Part shown: one piece after another, positions 15,554-23,745 of the stretch
Numbering within the stretch: position 1 is the first letter of the stretch
Layout of the letters: each line of letters opens with the position of its first letter
Assembly (NCBI GenBank): GCA_021414305.1
Contig: JAIOOS010000029.1
Span: 1 to 64,000, forward strand
DNA length: 64,000 bases
Reading direction: 5' to 3'
DNA from: Burkholderiales bacterium
GTDB taxonomy: Bacteria > Pseudomonadota > Gammaproteobacteria > Burkholderiales > Burkholderiaceae_C
Notes under the pieces: generated by a model
Seen by the model: the letters and a program-made list of their open reading frames with translations, nothing else
What the model was told of the DNA's origin: nothing
Databases searched by the model: none
Position numbers and translations under genes: made by a program

Positions 15554-17875
15554 ATGGCACGTCCCGACACAGCCATCGACCTCACCGACGCCGAAAAGCG
15601 CGACCTGATCGCGCTCATCCAGGCCGGCAAGCCTTTGCCCGAGCGCTACCGCTTCATGCTGTTCGAGGACAAGCGCGAGGTGGAGCTGGTGTGGAACGGC
15701 AAGACGCGCGATGTCTGCACGACGGTGCTGCCGTTCCAGACGCTCGAGCACGTCGACGAGCCACGGCCCGAGGCGAAGACCTCGCCGCAGAGCGAGCTGT
15801 TCGACCCGCGCGGCCGGCAGGTTCGCGGCTGGACCAACAAGCTGATCTGGGGTGACAACAAGCTTATCCTCAGCTCGCTGAAGAGCGGGCCACTGCGCGA
15901 GCAGATCGAGGAGGCCGGCGGCCTGAAGCTGATCTACATCGACCCGCCGTTCGACGTGGGCGCCGATTTCTCGATGGACATCGAGATCGGCGGCGAGACC
16001 TTCCACAAGGAACCCAACATCCTCGAGCAGATCGCCTACCGCGACACCTGGGGCCGGGGCGCGGATTCGTTCATCGTGATGATCTACGAGCGGCTGATCC
16101 TGATGCGGGACTTGCTGGCGGACGATGGCTCGATCTATGTGCATATGGGCCCAAACGTCTCCTTCGCGGTAGAAGCTGCAATGCGCGAGGTGTTCGGAAT
16201 GTCCGGCGCTGGAGCGGCAATCAATTGGAAGAGGGTCACAGCACATGGAGATAGCAAGCGCTGGGGGATAGTTCACGATGCGATCTTGTGGCGAACGAAG
16301 GGCGAGCAGTTCATTTGGAACGAGCAACACGAGCCGTACGACGAAACCTACCTCGACGCCAAGTACACAAACACCACTTCTGACGGTCGACGCTACCGTC
16401 TGGACAACCTGACCAGCCCGAATCCGCGGCCGAACATGACCTATGAGTGGCGCGGGCACGCTCCACCCGCGTTCGGTTGGCGCTACGAGCCAACAACCAT
16501 GGAGGAGTTGTTTGCCGCGGGGCGGATCGAAATGCCTCGCAAGCAAGGAGGCCGCCCGCAGCTTCGCCGCTTTCTCGACGAAGGTAAGGGCGTGCCCGTT
16601 GGATCCGTCTGGTCCACCCTTGCTCCAGTCAACTCTCAGGCCAAGGAAGACACCGGGTATGCGACGCAGAAGCCAAGTGCGCTACTCGAGCGCATCATTA
16701 GTGCCAGCAGCAACGAGGGCGACCTCGTCGCCGACTTCTTCGTCGGCAGCGGCACCACCGCCGCCGTCGCCGAGAAGCTCGGCCGCAAGTGGATCGCCTC
16801 CGACCTCGGCAAGTTCGGCATCCACACCACCCGAAAGCGCCTGATCGGCGTGCAGCGCCAGCAGCAGAAGGAAGGCAAGCCGTTCCGCGCTTTCGAGGTT
16901 CTGAACCTCGGTCGGTACGAGCGCCAGGCCTACCTCCATCTCGGCGGCAGGCTCACCGGCACGCAGAAGGAGGCGGCGCTGGCGCAGAAGGAGCGCGAGT
17001 TCCGCGAGCTGATCCTGCGCGCCTACAAGGCCGAGCCGCTGCCCGAAGGCGCGGGCAGTTTCTTTCACGGCGCGTACAACGGCCGCCTGGTCGTGGTCGG
17101 GCCGATCAACCTGCCGGTGGGGCGGCTGTTCGTCGAGGAAGTGATCGTCGAGTGCCGCAAGCGCGGCGCCTCGCGGGTCGACCTGCTTGCCTTCGAGTTC
17201 GAGATGGGCCTCTTTCCGGCGGTGCTCGACGAAGCCCGCGGCAAGGGCATCGAGCTGGCGCCCAAACACATTCCGCCCGAGGTGTTCGACAAGCGCGCCG
17301 TCGAGCGCGGCCAGGTCGTCTTCCACGACATCGCCTTCATCGAGGCGACGCCGCGCTACGACAAGAGGGACAAGACAAGCCTGCAGATCGAGCTGGTCGA
17401 CTTCTCGGTCTACTACACCCAGGGCGCAATGGATGCGGTGACCGCGTCGCTGAAGGAAGGCAAGAGCCAGGTGGTGTGCGACGCCGGCCAGCTCTGGAAG
17501 GTCACGAAGTCGAAGACCGGCGTGGTGAGCCGCGACAAGCTCACCGGCGCCTGGACCGACTGGGTCGACTACTGGGCGGTCGATTTCGACTTCGGCTCGC
17601 GCAAGGAGATCGTCAAGCGGCCCAAGGGCATGGGCCTGCAGGGCTCGCTGGTGACGCCTTCGCAGGGCGAGCTGGTCGAGTGGGAGGATTGGTGGACGGG
17701 CGGCTACATCTTCGAGAACGAGTGGCAGAGCTTTCGCACGCGTCAGGATCGCCATCTCGAATTGAAGACGCCACCGCATCGCTACGCCGTCGCGGGCCGG
17801 TACCAGGTGGCGGTGAAGGTGATCGACATCTTCGGCAACGACACGATGACGATCCTGCCGGTGAGCGTCGGCTGA
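15554..17875 (+). CDS. mod: Beta-class adenine DNA methyltransferase (type III Mod-like)
   Basis: A 773-residue Mod-type methyltransferase. Motif IV DPPF is at residues 130-133 (LIYIDPPFDVG) and the SAM-binding motif I DFFVGSGTT at about 394-402; IV before I is the beta-class N6-adenine arrangement. The part between them is the expected target-recognition region and is visibly lower in G+C and different in codon use (about 16180-16700) from both flanks. A long C-terminal extension (about 430-773) ends in a beta-rich segment (YQVAVKVIDIFGNDTMTIL). ATG 15554 is the first start after the toxin stop. It would protect host DNA and give specificity to the res product. Confidence 0.88.
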   Translation: MARPDTAIDLTDAEKRDLIALIQAGKPLPERYRFMLFEDKREVELVWNGKTRDVCTTVLPFQTLEHVDEPRPEAKTSPQSELFDPRGRQVRGWTNKLIWGDNKLILSSLKSGPLREQIEEAGGLKLIYIDPPFDVGADFSMDIEIGGETFHKEPNILEQIAYRDTWGRGADSFIVMIYERLILMRDLLADDGSIYVHMGPNVSFAVEAAMREVFGMSGAGAAINWKRVTAHGDSKRWGIVHDAILWRTKGEQFIWNEQHEPYDETYLDAKYTNTTSDGRRYRLDNLTSPNPRPNMTYEWRGHAPPAFGWRYEPTTMEELFAAGRIEMPRKQGGRPQLRRFLDEGKGVPVGSVWSTLAPVNSQAKEDTGYATQKPSALLERIISASSNEGDLVADFFVGSGTTAAVAEKLGRKWIASDLGKFGIHTTRKRLIGVQRQQQKEGKPFRAFEVLNLGRYERQAYLHLGGRLTGTQKEAALAQKEREFRELILRAYKAEPLPEGAGSFFHGAYNGRLVVVGPINLPVGRLFVEEVIVECRKRGASRVDLLAFEFEMGLFPAVLDEARGKGIELAPKHIPPEVFDKRAVERGQVVFHDIAFIEATPRYDKRDKTSLQIELVDFSVYYTQGAMDAVTASLKEGKSQVVCDAGQLWKVTKSKTGVVSRDKLTGAWTDWVDYWAVDFDFGSRKEIVKRPKGMGLQGSLVTPSQGELVEWEDWWTGGYIFENEWQSFRTRQDRHLELKTPPHRYAVAGRYQVAVKVIDIFGNDTMTILPVSVG

Positions 17876-17894
17876 CGTTCAAGGAGTGCCAGCC

Positions 17895-18869
17895 ATGGAT
17901 ATCGCCGCGGAACTAGCCCTCGCCAAACAAGCCTTCGAGCAACTCAGCGCGCTTTGCGACCCGGCCGCCATCACGCAGTGGCAAGCGAACGAATTCCAAC
18001 GTACCACATATGTAAGGCTCGCCGAAACCGTGATTGCGGCTGTCGATCGCTTACTGGTGTCGGAATCCCGTCACCTATATGCAGACGGGCGCATAGCCAG
18101 CATTGTTCCGGAGCACCTGCTCTCCTATGTTCGCGAGACGTTGGAGCCTCGGGAGGCTGATCTGTGGGTAGCGCTCGGCCATCTCGATCCCGAAGGTCAA
18201 TTCCTGCGAGAGATCATGCAGGATGTAGGTCGCCCGATGGGATTAAACGGGGGCATCCGACGTACCTTTCAGCACGGCATTGATCAGGTCGTAGAGCTGA
18301 TCGACCGCAATCCGGACATCGACTTCGAGGGTTCCCTGTTTCCTGACGCCGCCTACGAGTTCCTCGACTCGAAGCTCATCCAGTTTGATCCGGATTCGTG
18401 GCTCGATCGGCTCAGCCATCTATCGCCGATCCGCCTCGGTCGACCGAATCTCTCGTTTCCGAGTCACCTCCGCTTTCGCTTGGACGAGGTCTATCGAGCC
18501 TACGCCTTCGGTTGCTGGCTTTCAGTTCTCAGCCTGACGCGCGCGGTCTTGGAGTATGCGTTGCTCGATAACGCGAGTCGTCTCGGTTTCGAGCGCGAGA
18601 GCGCACCCGACAGGCAAGGCATCCGACGTACCAAACGACTGGTCGAGCTTGTCGCCGACTATGCAGTGATCATCCCGTCGCAGCGAGAGCCGATGGATCG
18701 CCTGCGAGCCATGGGCAACGACTATCTTCATCCGAAGAACACGCCTGACAGCAAAGCGTCCTTGTTGGACCGTGGTCGGCAGGCTCAGGATGCAATAGCT
18801 CTGCTTTGTGAGGTACTGGAAGCCGTCTATCTGGCCGGCCGCGAGGGGAAGACTGAACGGTCCAACTAG
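17895..18869 (+). CDS. Unknown protein with a DUF4145-like C-terminal region
   Basis: A 324-residue soluble protein of unknown function, without signal peptide or membrane segment. The C-terminal third (from about residue 200: SVLSLTRAVLEYALLDNASR ... MDRLRAMGNDYLHPKN) resembles the helical DUF4145 region often found beside or within restriction systems. The resemblance is by eye and modest. AAGGAG at 17881-17886 sits 8 nt before ATG 17895, deciding the start over GTG 17886. G+C is visibly lower than in serB and mfd. It directly follows mod (19 nt), so it probably belongs to the restriction locus. Confidence 0.75.
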   Translation: MDIAAELALAKQAFEQLSALCDPAAITQWQANEFQRTTYVRLAETVIAAVDRLLVSESRHLYADGRIASIVPEHLLSYVRETLEPREADLWVALGHLDPEGQFLREIMQDVGRPMGLNGGIRRTFQHGIDQVVELIDRNPDIDFEGSLFPDAAYEFLDSKLIQFDPDSWLDRLSHLSPIRLGRPNLSFPSHLRFRLDEVYRAYAFGCWLSVLSLTRAVLEYALLDNASRLGFERESAPDRQGIRRTKRLVELVADYAVIIPSQREPMDRLRAMGNDYLHPKNTPDSKASLLDRGRQAQDAIALLCEVLEAVYLAGREGKTERSN

Positions 18870-18873
18870 ATAC

Positions 18874-19578
18874 ATGGCAACACCGGGTCTCCTCCTTCGC
18901 GGCGTCGCACATCCGCTGCGCCTCGCCGACTTCGGCCTGGTCGCGTTCGACATGGACTCGACCCTGATCTCGATCGAATGCGTCGACGAGATCGCGTCGA
19001 TGGCCGGCAAGAAGGCGGAGGTCTCGGCGATCACCGAAGCGGCGATGCGCGGCGAGATCGCGGACTACAAGGAAAGCCTGCGCCGGAGGGTCGCCCTCCT
19101 CGCCGGTGTGCCGGCGAGCGACCTGCAGCGCGTCTACGACGAGCGGCTGCGCTTTAATCCCGGCGCCGAGGCGCTCGTCGCGGCCTGCCGCGGGGCCGGG
19201 CTGAAGACCCTGCTCGTCTCCGGCGGCTTCACCTTCTTCACCGACCGCGTCAGGCAGCACCTCGGCATCGACTTCGCGCGCAGCAACGTGCTCGGCATCG
19301 AGAACGGCTTGCTCACCGGGCGCATGGTCGACCAGCCGTGGGGCGACATCTGCGACGGCGAGGAGAAGAAGAAGATGCTGCTCGAGACCTGCGCCGCGAT
19401 TGGCATCGAGGCAACGCAAGCCCTCGCCGTCGGCGACGGCGCCAACGACCTGCCGATGATGTCGGTCGCCGGCCTCTCGGTGGCGTACCACGCCAAGCCC
19501 AAGGTCCGCGCCGCCGCGAACGTGGCGATCGACAGCGGCGGACTCGACCGCCTGCTCGAGATCTTCGCCCGCCCCTGA
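18874..19578 (+). CDS. serB: Phosphoserine phosphatase
   Basis: A 234-residue HAD-superfamily phosphatase that completes serine synthesis from phosphoserine. Motif I is FDMDSTLI with nucleophile Asp26 and acid Asp28, followed by SIECVDEIA typical of SerB. Motif II is LLVSGGFTFF and motif III/IV GDGANDLPM. The PWGDICDGEEKKKML segment matches SerB. No N-terminal ACT domain is present, as in other short SerB proteins. The start is 4 nt after the stop of the preceding accessory gene with a poor ribosome-binding site, so either read-through translation or a recent junction is possible. Confidence 0.95.
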   Translation: MATPGLLLRGVAHPLRLADFGLVAFDMDSTLISIECVDEIASMAGKKAEVSAITEAAMRGEIADYKESLRRRVALLAGVPASDLQRVYDERLRFNPGAEALVAACRGAGLKTLLVSGGFTFFTDRVRQHLGIDFARSNVLGIENGLLTGRMVDQPWGDICDGEEKKKMLLETCAAIGIEATQALAVGDGANDLPMMSVAGLSVAYHAKPKVRAAANVAIDSGGLDRLLEIFARP

Positions 19579-19590
19579 GCGGGCATCGGC

Positions 19591-20715
19591 TCAGGCGCCG
19601 CCGGCGACCCGACGCCGGACTTCCTCGCCGATCGCCAGCGACGCCGTGAGTCCCGGCGACTCGATCCCGAACAGCTGCACGACTCCGGGGCAGCCGTGCT
19701 CGGCCGGGCCGGCGATGTGGAAGTCGGCGGCGGCCGTGCCGGTGCCCGAGAGCTTGGGCCGGATGCCCGAGTACGCCGGCAGCAAGGCGTCGTCGCCCAG
19801 CCCCGGCCAGTAGCGACGGATGTCGGCCTCGAACGCCGCCGCGCGCGCTTCGTCGACGCGGTAGTCGACCTGGTCCGGATCGGCATCGGCGAGCCATTCG
19901 ACGTCGGGCCCGAAGCGCGCCTGGCCGGCGAGGTCGAGCGTCAGGTGAACGCCGAGGCCGCCGTCGCCCGGTGTCGGGTAGATCAGCCGGGTGAAGGGCG
20001 AGCGGCCGCGCAGCGAAAAGTAGTTGCCCTTGGCGAGATGCAGCTCCGGCACCTCGCCGGTCGGGAAACCCTGCATGCGATGCGCCACCGCCTGCGCATG
20101 CAGGCCCGCGCAGTTGACGATCCAGGTCGCCTCGAGCTCCAGCGCCTCGGCACCGCCGGTTCGCACCCGCCACCCGTTCCCCTCGCGTCGCACATCCAGC
20201 AAAGGCGTCAGCAGCGCGAGCATCGCGCCGGCGCGCTCGGCATCGCCGAGCAGCGCGGTCATGTAGGCGTGGCTGTCGACGATGCCGGTCGAGGGCGACC
20301 AGAGCGCCGAGGCGCAGGCGAGGGCCGGCTCCATTGCCAGCGCTTCGGCGCGCGTGAGCCGCTGCAGGTCGGTCACGCCGCAGGCGCGCGCGCGCTCGAC
20401 GATGGCGTCGAGCTGCGGCCCGTCCCGGTCGCGGGTGGCGACGATCAGCTTGCCGCAGCGCCGGTGCTCGACGCCGTGCGCTTCGCAGTAGGCGTAGAGC
20501 AGCCGCCTGCCGCGCACGCAGAGCTCGGCCTTCAGGCTGCCGGGCGCGTAGTAGAGGCCGGCGTGGATCACCTCGCTGTTGCGCGACGAGGTGCCGCTGC
20601 CGATGCCGTCGGCGGCGTCGACGACGATCACCTCGCGGCCGGCCTCGGCCAGCGTCTTCGCGACCGCGAGGCCGACGACGCCGGCGCCGACGACGAGGCA
20701 GTCGATCCGGTCCAA
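19591..20715 (-). CDS. FAD-dependent oxidoreductase (LhgO/GlpD-like)
   Basis: A protein of about 374 residues in the DAO family. The dinucleotide-binding fold is at the N-terminus (CLVVGAGVVGLAVAKTLAEAG, GxGxxG then acidic VVDAA). SSRNSEVIHAGLYY, SPSTGIVDSHAYMTAL, and the late GIRPKLSG / FGIESPGLTASLAIG match the L-2-hydroxyglutarate oxidase subgroup. I place the start at TTG 20715, 14 nt after the upstream stop, because the Rossmann strand begins a few residues later; an ATG at 20799 would overlap the RraA-like gene by 70 nt. Third gene of the leftward operon, probably oxidising a 2-hydroxy acid; the substrate is an inference. Confidence 0.85.
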   Translation of the reverse strand: MDRIDCLVVGAGVVGLAVAKTLAEAGREVIVVDAADGIGSGTSSRNSEVIHAGLYYAPGSLKAELCVRGRRLLYAYCEAHGVEHRRCGKLIVATRDRDGPQLDAIVERARACGVTDLQRLTRAEALAMEPALACASALWSPSTGIVDSHAYMTALLGDAERAGAMLALLTPLLDVRREGNGWRVRTGGAEALELEATWIVNCAGLHAQAVAHRMQGFPTGEVPELHLAKGNYFSLRGRSPFTRLIYPTPGDGGLGVHLTLDLAGQARFGPDVEWLADADPDQVDYRVDEARAAAFEADIRRYWPGLGDDALLPAYSGIRPKLSGTGTAAADFHIAGPAEHGCPGVVQLFGIESPGLTASLAIGEEVRRRVAGGA

Positions 20716-20729
20716 GGCAGCGCCGGCCT

Positions 20730-21230
20730 TCAGGGCGCGGCGATGAGGACGACGATGCCGTCGGCGTCGGCGACCACCCTGTCCCCCGGCCGCACCCACA
20801 CGCCCTGGATCCGCACCGGCACGTCGCGCTCGCCGGCGCCGCGCTTCTCGGTGGGAAGCGGCATCAGCGCGAGGGCGCGGATGCCGACGGCCGCCTCGGC
20901 GAGCTCGGCCGCGTCGCGCACCGCGCCATCGACGACGACGCCGGCCCAGCCGTTCCTCGCCGCCGCGGCGGCGATGTTGCCGCCGACCAGCGCACGACGC
21001 AGCGACCCGCCGCCGTCGACGACAAGCACGCGACCCTTGCCCGGCTCATCGAGCGCGGCCTTGACGAGCGAGTTGTCCTCGAAGCACTTGATCGTCACGG
21101 CCTCGCCGCTGAAGCGGTGCTCGGCGCCATAGTCATGGAAGACGGGCGGCAGGACGAACAGGGTCGTGCCGAGGTCGTGCTTGTAGTGGTCGCAGAGGTC
21201 GCAGGTCGAGGTGTCGTCGACGATCGTCAT
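20730..21230 (-). CDS. RraA-like protein
   Basis: A 166-residue RraA-family protein. The fold signature is visible: VVDGGGSLRRALVGGNIAAAAARNG split by eye, then WAGVVVDGAVRDAAEL with the conserved Arg-Asp used by class II pyruvate aldolases of the family, and the C-terminal PGDRVVADADGIVVL. The family includes the RNase E inhibitor RraA and 4-hydroxy-4-methyl-2-oxoglutarate/oxaloacetate aldolases. An N-terminal STCDLCDHYKHDLG extends a little beyond the minimal fold. Its place between a ThDP enzyme and an FAD oxidoreductase favours a metabolic aldolase or decarboxylase role here, but true RraA cannot be excluded. Confidence 0.85.
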   Translation of the reverse strand: MTIVDDTSTCDLCDHYKHDLGTTLFVLPPVFHDYGAEHRFSGEAVTIKCFEDNSLVKAALDEPGKGRVLVVDGGGSLRRALVGGNIAAAAARNGWAGVVVDGAVRDAAELAEAAVGIRALALMPLPTEKRGAGERDVPVRIQGVWVRPGDRVVADADGIVVLIAAP

Positions 21231-21246
21231 GGCGTCTTCCTCGCAT

Positions 21247-22971
21247 TCAAGCCGGCTTCGCGGCGCGCCGCTCGGCCGAGGCGCGAATCGCGCCCAGCGT
21301 CGTCCGGCTCGTGATCACGTCGGCGGCGAGGCGCAGATGGATCAGCGCCGGCCGCCCCGCCGCCAGGGCGGCCTGGAACGCGGGCTCGAACGCCGCGGTC
21401 GTGTCGATCCGCTCGCTCGCCCACCAGCCGTAGGCGCGCGCCAGCGCGGCGAAGTCGGGATTGCCGAGGTCGCTGCCCGACACCCGGCCCGGGTACTCGC
21501 GCTCCTGGTGCATGCGGATCGTGCCGTAGGTGCCGTTGTCGACGACGATGCTGATCAGCTTCTTCGCGCCGTAGGCCATCGCCGTCGCCAGTTCCTGGCC
21601 GTTCATCAGGAAGTCGCCGTCGCCGGCGAGGTTGATCACCAGCCGCTGCGGCTCGAGCAACGCCGCGGCCACGGCGGCGGGCAGGCCGTAGCCCATCGCC
21701 CCCGAGGTCGGCGCGAGCTGGGTGCGGCCGGCATGGCGCAGGCCGGGATAGCGGTAGAAGCGGTGCAGCCAGCCGCTGAAGTTGCCGGCGCCGTTGGTGA
21801 AGACCGTGTCTTCGGGAACGAGGCGGGAGATGATCTTCACGACCTCGGCCATGTCGAGCGGCGCGACCGGCGTCGGCACCCGGTTCGCCTCGTAGTCGGC
21901 GGCGGCGGCGCGGGTCCACGCCGACCAGCGCGGCGCTGCCGGCGCATCGAGCGCGGCCAACGCCGGCGCCGCGCAAGCCATCGACGATTGCAGCAGCAGG
22001 TCGCCGGCGTAGACCCGGCCCAGCTCCTCGGCGCCGGCGTGCAGGTGCACCAGCTTCTGCGCCGGGCGCGGGGGCGTCAGCAGCTCGTAGCCGCCGGTCG
22101 TCATCTCGCCCAGGCGGGGGCCGATCGCCAGGATCAGGTCGGCCTCGGCAACGCGCGCGGCGAGCTTCGGATTGATGCCGATGCCGACGTCGCCGGCGTA
22201 GTTGGGATGGCGGTTGTCGAACACGTCCTGGAAGCGGAAGGCGCAGCCGACCGGAAGCTGCCAGGCTTCGGCGAAGCGCTCGAGCGCCTCGCACGACCTC
22301 GGCGTCCAGCCGCTGCCGCCGGCGATGACGAAGGGCCGCTCGGCGGCAGCGAGCATCGTCCGCAACGCAGCCAGGGCCTCGGGCGCCGGCGCCGCCAGCG
22401 CCGGCTCGATGCGCGGCAGCACGGGGGCGCTCGTCATCGCGCGCAGCATGTCTTCGGGCAAGGCGAGCACCACCGGTCCGGGCCGGCCCTGCATCGCGGT
22501 GTGGAAGGCGCGCGCCACGTACTCGGGCAGGCGGTCGGCGTCGTGCACTTCGGCAACCCACTTGGCGAAGCCGAGCGTGCCGGGGCCGAACATCTGCCGG
22601 TAGTCGACCTCCTGGAAGGCCTCGCGATCGCGCTGCTCGCTCGCCACCTGGCCGATGAAGACGATCAAGGGCGTCGAGTCCTGGAACGCCGTGTGGATGC
22701 CGATCGCCGCATTGCTTGCGCCCGGGCCACGGGTGACGAAGCAGATGCCGGGGCGACCGCTCAGCTTGCCCTGCGCCTCGGCCATGTAGGCGGCGCCGCC
22801 TTCGTGCCGGCAGGCGATGAAGCGGATCTTGTCGCGATGTTCGTAGAAGCCGTCGAGCGCGGCGAGAAAGCTCTCGCCCGGAACGCCGAAGGCGGTGCTC
22901 ACGCCCTGCGCGATCAGCGCTTCGATCAGGGCGTGGCCGGCGGGTCGGGAGGCGGTGGGTGTTGCGGTCAT
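21247..22971 (-). CDS. Thiamine-diphosphate enzyme, acetolactate-synthase-like
   Basis: A 574-residue ThDP-dependent enzyme. The PYR domain has FGVPGES and catalytic Glu57 in CRHEGGAAYMAEA. A central domain covers about 190-330, and the PP domain carries GDGDFLMNGQELATA with VVDNGTYG completing the GDG-x(n)-N ThDP/Mg motif. The architecture fits acetolactate synthase, glyoxylate carboligase, oxalyl-CoA decarboxylase and benzoylformate decarboxylase relatives; I cannot assign the substrate. No ilvN-type regulatory subunit adjoins, so biosynthetic acetolactate synthase is unlikely. First gene of the leftward operon, 88 nt from the TetR operator. Confidence 0.85.
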   Translation of the reverse strand: MTATPTASRPAGHALIEALIAQGVSTAFGVPGESFLAALDGFYEHRDKIRFIACRHEGGAAYMAEAQGKLSGRPGICFVTRGPGASNAAIGIHTAFQDSTPLIVFIGQVASEQRDREAFQEVDYRQMFGPGTLGFAKWVAEVHDADRLPEYVARAFHTAMQGRPGPVVLALPEDMLRAMTSAPVLPRIEPALAAPAPEALAALRTMLAAAERPFVIAGGSGWTPRSCEALERFAEAWQLPVGCAFRFQDVFDNRHPNYAGDVGIGINPKLAARVAEADLILAIGPRLGEMTTGGYELLTPPRPAQKLVHLHAGAEELGRVYAGDLLLQSSMACAAPALAALDAPAAPRWSAWTRAAAADYEANRVPTPVAPLDMAEVVKIISRLVPEDTVFTNGAGNFSGWLHRFYRYPGLRHAGRTQLAPTSGAMGYGLPAAVAAALLEPQRLVINLAGDGDFLMNGQELATAMAYGAKKLISIVVDNGTYGTIRMHQEREYPGRVSGSDLGNPDFAALARAYGWWASERIDTTAAFEPAFQAALAAGRPALIHLRLAADVITSRTTLGAIRASAERRAAKPA

Positions 22972-23058
22972 GAGATGAGGCGAGCGGGCGGCGGTGAGAG
23001 TGTGCCTCGGCGGCCGCGGCGCGTCGCGGTCCGAGGTCAGGGTTCGACCCGATGCCTC

Positions 23059-23080
23059 TAATTCACCGTTTGGTGAATTA
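23059..23080. promoter_or_regulatory. Perfect palindromic operator for the TetR regulator
   Basis: TAATTCACC-GTTT-GGTGAATTA is an exact inverted repeat with 9-bp arms and a 4-bp spacer. It is much more A+T-rich than its surroundings, lies between the divergent ThDP-enzyme and TetR genes, and ends 7 nt before the preferred TetR start codon. Size, symmetry and position are those of a TetR-family operator that would repress the regulator's own promoter, and possibly the leftward operon. Confidence 0.8.
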
Positions 23081-23087
23081 TCCGGAC

Positions 23088-23735
23088 ATGGTCGCCCGCA
23101 CCGCCAATGTCGTCGAGATCCGCTCGCGCGACGCCGACCGCACGCAGCAGGAAATCCTCGCCGCAGCGACCGGCGAGTTCGCGGCGCACGGCTTCGGCGG
23201 CGCCCGCATCGACGCGATCGCCGAGCGCGCCGGCGTCAACAAGAAGCTCATCTACTACTACTTCGAAGGCAAGGACGAGCTGTTCCTCGCCGTGCTCGAG
23301 CAGACCTACGCCGACATCCGCGCCGCCGAGCGCGAGCTGCACCTCGAGGCCAAGGATCCGCTGCAGGCGATCGAGAGCCTGGTCGCCTTCACCTGGCGCC
23401 ACTACCTCGCGCATCCCGAGTTCCTCGCCCTGCTCAACAGCGAGAACATGCTGAGCGCCGGCCACCTGAAGCGCTCCTCGCGCATCCGGCAGATGAACTC
23501 GCCGCTGATCGAGGGCCTGGCGAACGTGCTGGCGCGCGGCGAGAAGAGCGGCGAGCTGCGCGGCGGCGTCGACGCGATGCAGCTCTACATCTCGATCGCC
23601 GGCCTGGCCTACTTCTATCTCTCCAACAAGCACACGCTGGGCGCGATCTTCGGCCTCGACCTGATGAAGAAGGACGCCCTCGACGAGCGCCTCGCGCACA
23701 TGCAGGCCGTGGTCGCGAGCTACGTGCAGGCCTGA
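23088..23735 (+). CDS. TetR-family transcriptional regulator
   Basis: A 215-residue TetR regulator. The N-terminal helix-turn-helix reads QQEILAAATGEFAAHGFGG, then IDAIAERAGVNKKLIYYYF (about residues 22-62), with a helical ligand-binding domain after it. I prefer ATG 23088 because the alternative ATG 23052 would make the 22-bp operator palindrome coding sequence and has no closer ribosome-binding site; the shorter form also lacks a clear one, so the start is uncertain. The gene faces the leftward operon and is followed after 10 nt by the dioxygenase gene, so it may head the rightward operon. Confidence 0.9.
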   Translation: MVARTANVVEIRSRDADRTQQEILAAATGEFAAHGFGGARIDAIAERAGVNKKLIYYYFEGKDELFLAVLEQTYADIRAAERELHLEAKDPLQAIESLVAFTWRHYLAHPEFLALLNSENMLSAGHLKRSSRIRQMNSPLIEGLANVLARGEKSGELRGGVDAMQLYISIAGLAYFYLSNKHTLGAIFGLDLMKKDALDERLAHMQAVVASYVQA

Positions 23736-23745
23736 GACGCGGAAC

